Positions 12,441-23,345 of a stretch of 64,000 bases of DNA are shown here, piece by piece. The stretch is from NCBI GenBank assembly GCA_003993805.1, contig RSEF01000003.1, positions 89,280,968 through 89,344,967 on the forward strand, given 5' to 3'. The translations under genes and the position numbers were made by a program. Below the pieces are notes generated by a model. It saw only the letters and a program-made list of their open reading frames with translations. It did no database searches and was not told the origin of the DNA. Origin of the DNA: Himantopus leucocephalus. Its lineage: Eukaryota > Chordata > Aves > Charadriiformes > Recurvirostridae. Every line of letters starts with the position of its first letter. The stretch's first letter is position 1.

Positions 12441-12874
12441 CTCCCTGCGAGCTGGGGGGGGGGGGGGGGNGGAGGGGACGACGACACACACACACAGTGA
12501 AATGTCAGGAGCGTGCAGCATCGCCGCCACTTGCAAAGGGGCTGAACACCAGCCAGGGGAGTGCTGTGCCGTGCCGTCCCGGCCCACGGCTCGGCTCGGT
12601 TCGGTTCGCAGGGAGCTTTGCGCTCCCGCCTCCCTCCCCCGGGGCTCGCCCCCATCCCTCCGGGCGGGCTAGAAAGCGGCCGGTCCTGCCCGAGACGGGA
12701 TGGAAAAAGCTATTTGTGGGGTCGTACCTCCTCNTCCCCCTATTCTTCCCCCCCCCCCCCCGCCCCGGCCTTCCCGCCCCGAGCACCGCTGCGGCGGGGG
12801 CGCGCACCTACCTGTGGCGTCGGGCACGGGCGTGCAAGGGGGCAGCCCCGGCGAACACATCGCATTCAAAATTT
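12403..12874 (-). other. Possible proximal 3' UTR of HTR1B ending at an ATTAAA signal
   Basis: Minus-strand sequence after the stop codon starts with a short AT-rich stretch, then becomes very G-rich (12745-12775). It reaches an ATTAAA hexamer at 12403-12408 followed by a GU-rich stretch, which could serve as a proximal poly(A) site about 470 nt after the stop. No AATAAA is seen between the stop and this point on the minus strand, so a longer 3' UTR extending leftward into the AT-rich DNA is equally possible. Confidence 0.25.
12745..12775 (-). other. G-rich tract (quadruplex-prone) just after the HTR1B stop
   Basis: The plus strand carries a run of 14 C (12748-12761), then G, CCCC and further C-rich sequence, so the receptor-sense strand reads as long G runs 100-130 nt after the stop codon. 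It meets the simple pattern for a G-quadruplex in DNA and in the 3' UTR RNA. A nearby single N at 12734 shows it was hard to sequence, so the run length is uncertain. Confidence 0.5.
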
Positions 12875-14014
12875 TCAGCTTGTGCATCGGAAACGTATGA
12901 GTTTGTGGAAAGCTTGTTTGAAGTCTTCGTTAGACATAGTATAGATGATGGGGTTGATGAGGGAGTTGAGATATCCAAGCCACGTGAAAAAGTCAAAGAT
13001 GGCCATGTGGAACCAGCAAGCGTCCTTGCAAATAGGCAACACCAGGCTGATGATGAAAAAGGGCAGCCAACAGACGATGAAGGCTCCTAAAATAATCCCT
13101 AAAGTCTTTGTAGCTTTCCGCTCTCTAGCGGCCGTAAGCTTCTTTTTCTCCAGCAGGGCATCCGAGACCTTCACCTTCACCTGGTTCATGTACACGGGGG
13201 AGCCCGTTTCGCTGGATCCCTCGGGGGCCTTGGAGTTTATGGACGTGACGGAGGAGGACGACCCCGGGGAGTCTGTGATTAACTGAGCCCGCGTTAGTCT
13301 TTTACCTGCTTTCTTTGGCGTCTGCTTCAAAATCCGCGATCTGGCTTCCACGTAGATCCTCCCGTAGAGGGCTATCAGCAGCAGAGTGGGGAAGTAGAAG
13401 GCTCCCACCGTGGAGTACACGGTGTAGAGGACGTGGTCCGTGTTCACCACACAGTGAGAGACTTCTTCGGCCTTCGCCTGCCGCCAAAACAAAGGGGGCA
13501 TGGAGATGCAGATGGAGAAGACCCACACCAAGGCGATCATGCCCGCTGCCCGCTTGGGAGTCCGTTTCGTGGAGTACTCGACGGCGTCGGTGATCGCCCA
13601 GTAGCGGTCCAGGGCGATGACACAGAGGTGCAGGATGGACGCCGTGCAACAGGTGATGTCCGAGGACAGCCAGATATCGCAGACGATCTGGCCCAGCGTC
13701 CACTTGCCGGTCACAGTGTACATGGTGCTGATGGGCATGACGAGGATGGAGACGAGGAGGTCGGTGACGGCCAGCGAGGCGATGAGATAGTTGGCCGGCG
13801 TGTGGAGTTTCCTCGTCTGGTAGACGGTAGCGATGACAAAGGCGTTGGAGAGCACCGTGGCCAGGGTGACGAGCGCCAGGACGACGGCGAGCACGATCTT
13901 CCCGGAGAGGGGGGTGGCATCTTGGTAGGTCCCTTCCTCGGCGCTGCAGTTTCGGCCGTGGTAAGAGTCGTTGGCGGGGAGCAGCGGCGCCTGGCAGGGG
14001 CCGGCCGGCTCCAT
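12875..14014 (-). CDS. HTR1B: 5-hydroxytryptamine (serotonin) receptor 1B, complete intronless CDS
   Basis: This is a rhodopsin-family serotonin receptor of 379 residues (human HTR1B has 390), with seven membrane segments at roughly residues 38-62, 74-98, 109-134, 154-173, 194-217, 303-324 and 336-358. Visible landmarks are two N-glycosylation sequons in the extracellular N-terminus (N15, N22), the amine-binding Asp119 in TM3 (SSDITCC), the Cys112-Cys188 disulfide pair, DRY at 136-138, CWLP at 315-318 in TM6, NPIIY at 354-358, and a C-terminal RFRCTS tail whose Cys377 is a likely palmitoylation site. TM1-2 ([22 protein letters not shown]) and the tail match 1B rather than 1D. The start is the first in-frame ATG and has G at -3 and G at +4; the open frame continues upstream only from a GTG. 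From family knowledge it couples to Gi/o, lowers cAMP and acts as a presynaptic autoreceptor or heteroreceptor. The N-terminus is shorter than and divergent from human; the core is nearly identical. Confidence 0.97.
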   Translation of the reverse strand: MEPAGPCQAPLLPANDSYHGRNCSAEEGTYQDATPLSGKIVLAVVLALVTLATVLSNAFVIATVYQTRKLHTPANYLIASLAVTDLLVSILVMPISTMYTVTGKWTLGQIVCDIWLSSDITCCTASILHLCVIALDRYWAITDAVEYSTKRTPKRAAGMIALVWVFSICISMPPLFWRQAKAEEVSHCVVNTDHVLYTVYSTVGAFYFPTLLLIALYGRIYVEARSRILKQTPKKAGKRLTRAQLITDSPGSSSSVTSINSKAPEGSSETGSPVYMNQVKVKVSDALLEKKKLTAARERKATKTLGIILGAFIVCWLPFFIISLVLPICKDACWFHMAIFDFFTWLGYLNSLINPIIYTMSNEDFKQAFHKLIRFRCTS

Positions 14015-14690
14015 CCCTCCGCGGCCGCCGCCCCCGCAGACGGCGGGGCTCGGCGTGGCGCGGCACGGCGGGGCCGCTACCCCGGCAGGACCCCGTCGGC
14101 GCCGGGGGAGGGCTGCAGCATCCCCGTGCCGGCGGCGGCGGCACCACCTCCCACCCACCCGCCCGCCCGCCCTTCCGGGAGCACCGAGCGGGGCTCCGCC
14201 GAGCCTCACTCCCCGCGGGCGAGGGAGCAGGGCAAACCGGGGGCCAGGCGTGCCCGCTCGCCCCGCCAGCTCATTGCCCCGCCGCCTCCCCGCGGAGCGC
14301 GGCGAGCTCCGGGCATGGGGCTCCCGCCCCGGCCGCCCCTAGGCGCAGCCCCGCCGCCCGCGGCTCCGCACCGCGTCTCGACGGGCGCAGCGGCAGCGGC
14401 GGCGCCGCATGCCCGCGGGCGGCGGCCTCGCCCCCCGGGCTGCGGGCGCGACGGCGGGGGCTGCGAGGGCAGCGGAGCCGCCCCGCCGGGCCCTGCCTTC
14501 ACACGCAGCCCGCCGCAGCAAGTTTGCGGCCGCCGCCGCGGGTGCGGGAGGAGCAGGAGGAGGAGGAGGAAGAGGAGGGTCCGCGGGAGGCAGGGGGGGA
14601 GACCACCTCCCATGGCGCCCCGCCGCGGGCCATGCTGTCGGGGCCCGGCCTCGGCCCAGCGCCGGCAGCCGCGGGCAGGGGCCGGTGTGA
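14015..14690 (-). other. Predicted HTR1B 5' UTR containing upstream ORFs
   Basis: If transcription starts just downstream of the TATA box, the leader holds upstream ATGs at 14633, 14613, 14410, 14316, 14274 and 14121 (first base on the minus strand). ATG14633 (A at -3, G at +4) opens a 44-codon ORF ending at 14499. ATG14613 (GCCATGG context) opens a 135-codon ORF ending at 14206. ATG14410 is in the receptor frame but stops at 14339 after 24 codons. All terminate before the main ATG. A leader of this kind would be expected to reduce initiation at the receptor ATG. The true transcript boundaries are inferred, and an intron in the leader cannot be excluded. Confidence 0.4.
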
Positions 14691-14714
14691 GGGAGCGGCG
14701 AGCAGCCGCCGCCC

Positions 14715-14723
14715 CTTATATAG
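14715..14723 (-). promoter_or_regulatory. TATA box of the HTR1B core promoter
   Basis: On the minus strand the sequence reads GCTATATAAGGGG, a near-ideal TATA box in an otherwise extremely GC-rich context, in the same orientation as HTR1B and about 700 bp upstream of its ATG. A start site would be expected near 14685-14692, giving an intronless leader of about 675 nt. No CCAAT box is obvious just upstream; GC boxes are abundant but not discriminating here. The motif is seen directly; its assignment to HTR1B rests on position and orientation. Confidence 0.6.
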
Positions 14724-15016
14724 CGGGCGGCGCGGCGCGGCTCCGCCGGCACCGAGCAACCGGTGCCGTTCCCGGGCGGGCTGCCCGCCTGGCCGCGGAG
14801 GAGGAGCCGCCGCCTCCCTCGGCCCTCCCTCCCTCGCCCACCCGCCGTCCGACGGGGGGGGCCCGGCCCGCCCCGGCCCCGCGCACCGCCCTACCGCCAT
14901 CCCCCCGCCCCTGCCCCCGTAGGTGTCGGGAGGAGCCCGGGCTCGCCCCCGCCCCAGCCCCACCGCAGCGCGGCGTGGGAGCAGCCCCCACCCCACCATC
15001 CCGCCCGCAGCCCGAC

Positions 15017-15058
15017 GGGGGGGGGGGGGGNNNNNNNNNNNNNNNNGGGGGGGGGGGG
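15017..15058 (+). other. Poly-G tract interrupted by a 16-N gap
   Basis: Fourteen G (15017-15030), sixteen N (15031-15046) and twelve G (15047-15058) lie about 300 bp upstream of the HTR1B TATA box. This is a sequencing drop-out in a G homopolymer, so true length and content are unknown. Open reading frames drawn across it are meaningless. Confidence 0.9.
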
Positions 15059-15680
15059 TGCCACGGCGGTGGGGCATGCGGGTCCACCCTCTCCCTTCGC
15101 CTGGCCCCGTCCCCTCTCGCAGCCCTGTCGCCGCGGGGCTGGGCGATGCCTCCCTCCCCACGGAGCCCGCTGGACGCGCGGGGGTGGCTGCCCCCGCCGC
15201 CCCGGCCCACGCCGGCGTTGGAGGTGCCGCTCGGTACCGGAGCTGGGCGTGCGGGGAAGGGCAGGGGCGAGCAGCACACGGTGCGGGGCAGGGGCGCAGC
15301 CGGAGCGGGCAGGCAGCTCGGGTCCCCCCCGCCCTGCCCGGCGGGCGAAGGGCTCCTCTGCACCGCGGCGCGGCGGGTCCCGCCGCTGCGGGGGCTGCGC
15401 GTCCCAGCGGGTCACATCGCCTGCTTTACACTTAAAACTTTCAGCAATCCGGCGCCTCCTGGGCTCAGGCTTTCTTATCCCCCCCCGTTTTTTTTCCCCC
15501 TTTCTTCTTTCTCTTTTTCTTTCTGGTGTGCTTGGAAAGGCACATCCGTGATTGAACGGCCCTGACGCGCCCTGCGGGACCCTTCAGTGCTCGGGAGGCG
15601 GGGGCAGGAGGTGCGGCGGGGGCACACATTTCTCCGGGTCCCGCAGCTCCCGCCGGCGTTTGTTCCCTGCAACCGCAGGA

Positions 15681-18600
15681 AAGTTTTGCGCACAAAGGGA
15701 GGTGCGAGCTTGCTTTTTGCTGGGTCAGGGTAATTCTAAGCTCAGTGAAATGTCTGTGCTCCAGCCCTCGAGTAAATCTCCCAAAGATGCCACGACAAAC
15801 CCAGTAAAGAGGAGGCAATGGTTTAAGTCTGCAGGCATGTTTGTGCGCACCTGCACGCGCTGTTACCTGCTTAAGCTCCCTGTGAACTCTCAGCGCTCCT
15901 GTCTCGGTTGTTTTCTCCCAGCTAGTTACCTTTGTGGCAGGAAGGCAAACTGTTCCCCTGTGCTCCTGTCCCTCCCGAGCCACGCTCAGCACCACGCAGG
16001 GACAGGCACTGCATTGTTCTGCCTGGGACATGCAGCTTATGGGCTGGGTGAGAAACCTCCGCACCTTGTTGGTCATTCTTGAGCAAGAGGGACTGGCACA
16101 TGTGAGAGGAATGCAGATCAAGGAAGGACAGCAAGAGGAGGCTGGAGAGGATCCATCGTGGCCCAAAAGGGTGAGGAGACTCTAGGAAGAGGAGCACTGA
16201 ACTCAGGGAGAGCCAGGGCTGCACAGCAGTGTGAGAATGCCAGAGCCCTGCAGTGACAACCCTTTCCCTCCCTATTTCAGTCCTGGTCAAGGTGCCCTGA
16301 TCTTGGAATGCACTAAGCACCCACAGGTCCCCTGAGACCAAAAAAGCAGTGACATTGCTTGAGATTTTGTAAAATCAGTCCCAGACGCGCTCTTTAGTTA
16401 GGCTCTGTCAAGAAGTGGGGTGGGGAGAGGATTGCTGTGGATAAATCAAAGTGTGGTAGCCAACGTTTGCCTACGTTCACCGAACTGATAGGAAGATAAA
16501 ATGTCAATAAGCCTTTCTGTTTTCCCAAAAGGGCTTGGGATAGGGGGTGGTCTGTTTCGATGTTTTTATTTTGCGGTGCCTCCTTGTGCTTAGTGGAGCC
16601 TGGTAATTGGTTGGAGCCTCTAGGCTTTACTGCACTAAAAATCATAATATAGAGCTATCTATATAATTCTGGTCTCTTTGATGGGCAGAGATTTTATAAT
16701 TCTGGTTTCTAATACAGTGTGCTATTGCTTCCACTTCTGCTCGACATTTCTGGCATAATTTAGTTGTCCTTAAGTTGGCAGCTGCCCTCGAGCCTTTGTA
16801 GCTCAACATTCTTCCCAAATAGGGCTACATATCTGAGACTGATTTAAATTTAAAACACCAATAATAACACGAGGAAAATCTAGTCCTTCATTCAGTTTTG
16901 GAATAGCTTTCCTCTGGTGGAAAGACTCTTCTGATAAAATTATAGAGCCTCCAAGGGTAATGTTCTACCCCTAGCCACTGCCATCAGCTATGTCGTGTAA
17001 TGCAGACAAGTACTGTGTGAATGGGCGATGAGTTCTGGCCACCCTATTAATGTCACTGTTTACCCTCATTATAAAATGTTTGTGTTCTGTGCACAGCTTT
17101 TGCTGTTGCCCTTCTCCATTAATTCTGGGTTATTATTCATCAGTAATCATCATTCATTGCTTCCCTCTTTGTCTTGGCAAGAACATGCTTTTCTCCTCCC
17201 TTGTTTGTTTTCTTCTGTTGTGCTCACTTGTTTCACACTCAGTTATGCAGTACTGCTGCCAGTGGCCAGGAAAATATTCACCCAGGGCACGCCAGGTCTA
17301 GCAGTGTTGACTTCGCTTGACTTCTCACAAGGATCACCTGGTCCTCCTGGGCAGGTTCAGTAAGCATTCCCCATGCTTCTCTCTGGGGCTTCAGTCTTGG
17401 GTTAGGAATAGCTGCAGGAAGAAAGTAAAGCCAGCTTCCTATTAGTGCTCCATGTCGTGGACCTGGTGCTGTGCATCACTGCTGGTGGGGCATGCAGAAG
17501 ACATGCCCCCATCCAGGCACTGGAACTGCTGCTTTCTTCAGGCTGTGCGTGCTGGTTCCCAGAATTTGTGTCAGAGCAAGAGGTGCTCAGGTTTCAAAAA
17601 ATTGTGTTTCCTCTCTGCCCAGCCAGGCTCCACACAGCCCTGTGCCACAGCTGGGCTCCTGCAGGCCAAAGCTTGATGAAAGCAGGAACCAGGTTCCACC
17701 TAGATTATCAATAAGTACTGAAGTCTTGGAGTGCCAGTCATATTGTGAATCATATGTATTATCACATGAACGATCATATCTCACTGCTGTGCTGTCACCC
17801 TGAAGCTTGCATTTCATTGTTTACCTTCCCCTCTCCTAACTGGATCTGAAAAGATGCTTATGGGAAGAGAACCTATTTCCTGAAGCTTTTGGCTTCTGTG
17901 CAGAGGCAGGCATGAAATTAATTTCTTTCTGTGGGCATGAGACTGTTAATACTTCTTATATCCAGATTTTGATGTACTAAAATAACCAAATATAGAAACT
18001 GCAATGAAAACTGAGCCTATTACTGATTTATTGCATCACAAACTCCTCATATATGGCATAAATGTCATCAATGACTTATAAATAAATTAGAGAGAGAAGA
18101 CAGACACGTAGAAAAAAAACTAAGTACGAGAAAGGAAAGGTCCTCATCCTACAGTCAGATCTGTTGTGTGGGTTTTGGCTTTTGTATCTTTTAAGTGTAT
18201 TTGAACACAGTGCTCAGTGCACAATATAAATTTCACCTCTGCCCTTGACTTGGGTGGCAAGTTGTGTGTAATGGCGTTTGTAGCCTCCTGCCCTGTGGTG
18301 AGATTCATCCTCATATTTTAAATAATGAAATTCTAAGTCCTTCTGTTAGCAAAGATAACCTTCACTATGTAAATCAACGCAGTGGTATTTTGTTGAGTTT
18401 TCCAACAGACAAATAACGCTAATATATGTGTGAAGTTTCTCAATGTTAACTTTGAAATATAGCTGAGGCCATTTAAATGCCAACACTTTTAAGTCACTAG
18501 TCAAAATAAAAACACCCAGCTTGAGTTACTGAAATTTAATTATAAGGAACAGCTGGGCCTGGTTTTGATTTTGACTCTAAGGACCCAGAAAAAGAAACAA

Positions 18601-21600
18601 GCACATGGACTCAAAAGGCACACATATGCACAGAGTTTCTCGACCCAAAGGAATAAAGCTAGATCGAGTTATCTCCTTATTCTTCATACTGGTCAGGCAC
18701 AGTTGCCAAAAAATGCACTCAGATACCCTCCGAAGAGTATTCAATTATTCTTTATGTAGGCAACTGAGGTCAAGCAAAAAGAAATTCCAGTCCTCCCTTA
18801 CACTGTCTCTGCCATTTCATCTCCAGACACTGCATCCATCCTGACACATTTCAGTTCATGGAGGGAGCAGTTGAGCTTGGTGACTGTTCCTCATTCAGCT
18901 ACAAGGGGTTTGTTCTTTAAAGATGTTCCTGGAGATGCTCCACGGGAAACCTCTTCAATCCTGCCCCATCTCCTCTCCTTCCATGCTGCCCATTATTCTC
19001 CTGCTTTGTTACAAAGCAGAAGAAATGAGTGCTTGTATGAAAAGGGCTGTTGCCTCCTCATTATTGTGGTTTCCATCTGTGGCTGCTGGAGCCTCTAACT
19101 TATACTAAAATCAGTGCAAATGCCTGTTTTGCTGCCAGAGGATCTGGCTGAACTACCATCCCTACGGTTCAGGCAGTCTCCACTTGTACACTTGAAGGGT
19201 TTTTAACCCATCGGGATCCATCTGCAATGGAATACATGCAGATCCATTGGGGAATGAACCATAGGAAATAGCCGTGACAGTACGACATAAAGGCACAGCT
19301 GTCTACCAGGACTGAAAGTCAATGGCACAACCTTTAACTCCTGCCTGTCACATAAGGAAAAAAAAAAAAGAAGAGCACCTGTTCAGCGCGAAGGCAAAGG
19401 ACCCTGCGTTTAGACTCTGTACGGATTCAACTGAAAAAAAGTCTCATGTTCTCTGCTCAGACCCGGCAGAGGATAAATCCTCCGCTTTCAGATATGGACC
19501 TGTATCAGGTTTAAAGCTTTGTCCCACTTCAGTATGTTCAGATCTTTCTCACTGCTTTAGAGGATGAAATTTGTAAGGGTTTCCTTTCAGGATCCAGAAT
19601 TGATTTCGAACAGGTCCCAAATACCAACATTGAATTCTGTGTTTAAAAAGAAGAGTCTGCACACATTTTAAAGCAACAAGCTACTAATGCAGAAAGCTTG
19701 GTGGAAACTTGTGCAATGCAGTGAATCACAGCAAAGAAGTAAAATTGCTGAAAATCAAGAAGCAAATAGTTTCCTTGTGAAATCAGCACGTCAACATTGA
19801 TTTAAGGGAAGCTACAAAGATTTCTTCCTACTAAGGATCTGGTTTTTCTGCATGGCTAATTAATATTTATCTAGGAAAGAAGGTAACATATGCTAAGCCC
19901 ACTGCCACTATTTATAAGCATGCTCTAGTCTTCTTTGTTCCTGGAGGTAATCAGAAGCTAGGAGCTTTTGCTGGCATGCAGATTTGGGCTGCTAATTTAA
20001 TAAAACACATTATCCATTAATTTGAGTCCTTTTAGGATGTCAGTGTTTACTAGTTGACAGTTTCTTCTGCACTATGAGACTTCATTGCAAAATTTAGTTG
20101 TCTGCTCTGCTTAGCAAGAGGCTTAGGGAGAGACGCTTAAAACATGCTGCAATTCAGGAAAGGAAGAAATTTTGAAGGCCACAAAGATCTTGTAGGCCTA
20201 CTTGCAGCAGCAGAGTAGGGCAGCAAGACCAAAGCAGTAGTAAATGGCTATGGCATCGTCCAAATGGCAGAGCTTTGCAAGGTCAGGAGGCCTTTTGAGG
20301 GAATTGGAATATGTGCAGTTACTCTCAGCAGTACTTTGCAAGGTAGGGCACAGCTGAAGATCTCATGCTGGTGACAAGTGAGAGTTTCTGTAAACCAATG
20401 AAATCCAACATAATCTGGTCTTGGAGCGAGGCTGTTATGAATCCGTTGGCCTAGATGCTGTGAAGTGTGAAAACCCCTTTACCAAATAGTCCAGCCAGCA
20501 AAGGCCATCAGTGTCACCACTGCTCGATGTGTAGCTCTTTCTTTGAGGAAGAAAACAAAGACTGTGAGAAGTAAAAGGCTTAGAAGAGGTAGATAAATAA
20601 AATTGTGTCCCTTTAAGCATCTGCCAAATACGAGCCAGTGGTATGTCCCACTGGCTAGAAGCAGAACTGTATCTCATCTGACTTTGAGGAAAGTAAACAA
20701 GCAAAACTCCAGAGCCAGATCAGCATCAACCCAATGACTTAAGGAAGCTGTAGCCAATGCCATCGAAGGATGTGGCCTGTTACTATTTTCCAATCCTTTC
20801 ATTATCCAAAGATTGTTTAAATGACGGGTCTCACAGAAGCCTGTAAAACTGCTTTTCTTCATGTCTAGTGTATATGTGTTTACTGGGGAAGGGAACACTC
20901 AACTGTAAAACATAGATGTGATCTCTATTTAGAAAGGTAAGTATTATTTTTCATTACAGGAAGAAGTCAGTCTTAAAGGATTCAGGTCTCAGGTAGAACA
21001 TGCCCAGATAAAGATTTTGAGCTGATCTTAAAAATACCTTGCTTCTGGGTGTAGCCTTTAAAATGTTTAATGGATTTTAAAAAATTGAGACTTGGTTTTG
21101 TCCTCATTTGCAAGATCATGTCTGTGTTTGTGGAAGCAGAATCAGACAATTTTATTTTTTAGCTTTATATTTCGGTTGTGAATTTCATGGGTTTCCCTTT
21201 CCTTCCTTGGAAAAATCTTGTTACACCCCTTCCCCAGTGCTTATTGTCCTCACAGTCCTGTCTCTACACTCTAGGAAGTCTGCAAGGGAACACAGCGTAC
21301 AGTCCACCTCTTTAAGAGCAAGCCAAGGCTTCCAAACCCAAGCAGTCATCTTCTTACCAAGTACAAGAAAAATATGCATCTATTTAAAAAAAAAAAAAAG
21401 CAACCTGCAGCTTTCTCAGGGTTTTATTTGGCTTTCTCATCACTCTCGAACATTCCTTGGACTTGGCCCAGGTCTGTCCCCACATCCACTTAGTTCATGA
21501 CTTTTCTTCTGAGTCATGAACTTTCTCCCCCTCATGTCCAAGCTGCCTTCTCCATGTCCTGCTCCGGCAGCTGGGCACACCTCTGCACCGGAGCCCGACG

Positions 21601-23083
21601 TTCTGTTCCCCCACCCTGCTTACACTCCTGCCACTGGGAAGGAGGAGGGAGAACATCCTTGCATATGCCTGCAAGATTCACAGCCTCTCATGTTTAAAAC
21701 AGAGCGCTAAATCATGGCGGATTTCTACACTCCAAAACTCCATGTAAGATGCTGGAAAAACCTCAGGTGAAGTTATCTCACTTCCCAAGCTACCTCTGCT
21801 TAAGAGTGGAGCTAGTGAGGTTTAGCAGCTAAAACTACCGGTCAGGTTTCTATCATGTTTCAGTTACTTTTTTCTAGCCTTGGAAGCTGCACTATGCCTA
21901 CCCGAATGCTACCGCACATTTCCATAGCCTGCCGTTGTGGCCGTGACCCCCTTCCCTCTTCATCCCTTCTTTGTGCATGGCTTTCCTTATCTCACTCCTC
22001 CACTAATACCTCACTAACAAGCAAATTTTCTTTACATGACTTTCAAACCCTTTGATAGTTTATCTGCTTCTCATCACATATTCAGGTCGATTACTGCCTC
22101 CCACTAGCCTCTGATGCTGGCCCCTCCCAGAGTCTTATTTGATTTCAATCAGACATCTTCATGCCTTCCCAGGCTTGAGAGAAGCTTTCTGTAACAGGCA
22201 CAGATACCCTCATTATCTTACCTAAAAATCCTCCTTTGCTGTGATGCCTACCAAACACACTTGACAAGAGTCAGGCTGTTGATTAAGCTATGACTGCTAC
22301 TTATTATTCTTCCTGGTAGTATTTTGTTTGCCGATGTTCTCCCACCCGTGTGCCTCTGCTAGTGCTAATCTTAGACCGCAATTCTTTAGAACAGAGCCTG
22401 TGTATGTGCCTTGAGTGCATGCAGGGCTTTGAGAATAGCTTTGAGGGTCCTGATCCTGGGCTTTGAGTGGCTTGCTATAAACTGTTTTTATATCAATAGT
22501 AATTAGTAACAACATCTTGTCTTTTGTTGTTTTCTTTTTTTTCTTCTGTACAGTTCAGAAACCACTGTCAGTGATCCAGGAAGGATACAAGGCATGCCCT
22601 TAGCAACAAATGACTGATGTAACTGATCCACATAAACTCTCATGATCAGTGCAGCAGAGAGTTCAAAATAAGATCAGCCAGAACCTACAAAATGTAAAAA
22701 TTCCTCATTTTCTGTTTGAGGAAAACTGGAATGGTTTGCTATTTGGAAAAGATAATAAGAACTGTCCCTTATTTCCTTTATGCAACTAGCCAGAAATAAA
22801 AGAAAGTAAAAGAGCAGACTATTAAAATGTAATGTGCACCCAGTTGTTCACTTCTTTTGCAGCTCTGAATTTTGAACTGCAGAGATAAAAGGGAAAAAAA
22901 GAACCCCAGACCTGCTAGAAGAGATGTTTCGAAAGACTGGGGGTTTGAGAAGCAGAGAGCATGATTACCCTTTCCGTTCCACATCTGCCCCTTATCTGTC
23001 CTAAGTGACCAAGTTCTCCAGTGTCTCCCCAGACAAGAATTTCTCACTTAAAATTTGATTGTAAGAACTGGGAGTTGCCTCTT
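15681..23083. other. Intergenic upstream flank of HTR1B, nothing recognised
   Basis: About 7.4 kb of unique-looking, mostly AT-rich DNA. No exon, interspersed repeat or RNA gene could be supported. The part closest to the gene (15681-16400) is moderately GC-rich and a reasonable place for proximal enhancers, but no specific element can be named. Confidence 0.55.
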
Positions 23084-23345
23084 AGAATAGAATCATAGAA
23101 TCATTTAGGTTGGAAAATACTCTTAAGATCATTGAGTCCAACTGTTGACCTAACACTGCCAAGTCCACCACTAAACCATGTCCCTAAGCACCACATCTAC
23201 ACATCTTTTAAGTACCTCGAGGGATGGTAACTCGATCACTTCCCTGGGCAGCCTGTTCCAATGTTTGATAACCCTTTCGGTGAATAAGTGATTCTGTCTA
23301 ACCTCTTCCTAAACTGGATACACTTAAAATAAAACTTGAGGCACC
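23084..23345 (-). mobile_element. CR1 LINE 3' end, 5'-truncated
   Basis: The plus strand begins with the complement of the CR1 tail (AGAATAGAATCATAGAATCA) and continues with the well-known CR1 3' sequence: TTGGAAAATACTCTTAAGAT, GTCCAAC, CTAACACTGCCAAGTCCACC, CTGGGCAGCCTGTTCCAATG. It fades after about 260 bp near an ACTTGAGGC motif. It is a dead, 5'-truncated copy inserted in the minus orientation; moderate divergence indicates an old insertion. Confidence 0.92.

Larger units (their letters stand above)
12120..15680. promoter_or_regulatory. CpG island covering HTR1B
   Basis: Base composition changes sharply from AT-rich flanks to CpG-dense, GC-rich sequence at about 12120 and back at about 15680. 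The receptor coding region, leader, TATA box and a GC-rich upstream segment lie inside it. Homopolymeric G or C runs occur at 12454-12469, 12748-12761 and 15017-15058, and assembly Ns sit in or near each (12470, 12734, 15031-15046). A lower-GC dip at about 12340-12430 separates a small left lobe (12120-12340) from the main island. Boundaries were judged by eye. Confidence 0.8.

Noticed and set aside
12433..12672. Short frames around the poly-G/N at 12454-12470
   Set aside because: They are low-complexity translations across an uncertain base in GC-rich DNA.
14015..14209. 65-residue N-terminal extension of HTR1B
   Set aside because: It depends on a GTG start, is Arg/Gly-rich GC translation unlike any receptor N-terminus, and the first in-frame ATG (14014) has a strong start context and gives the expected family length.
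13433..15565. Plus-strand 710-codon open frame antisense to HTR1B
   Set aside because: It is a shadow of the GC-rich receptor gene and leader, has low-complexity Pro/Arg/Gly composition, and runs across the 16-N gap.
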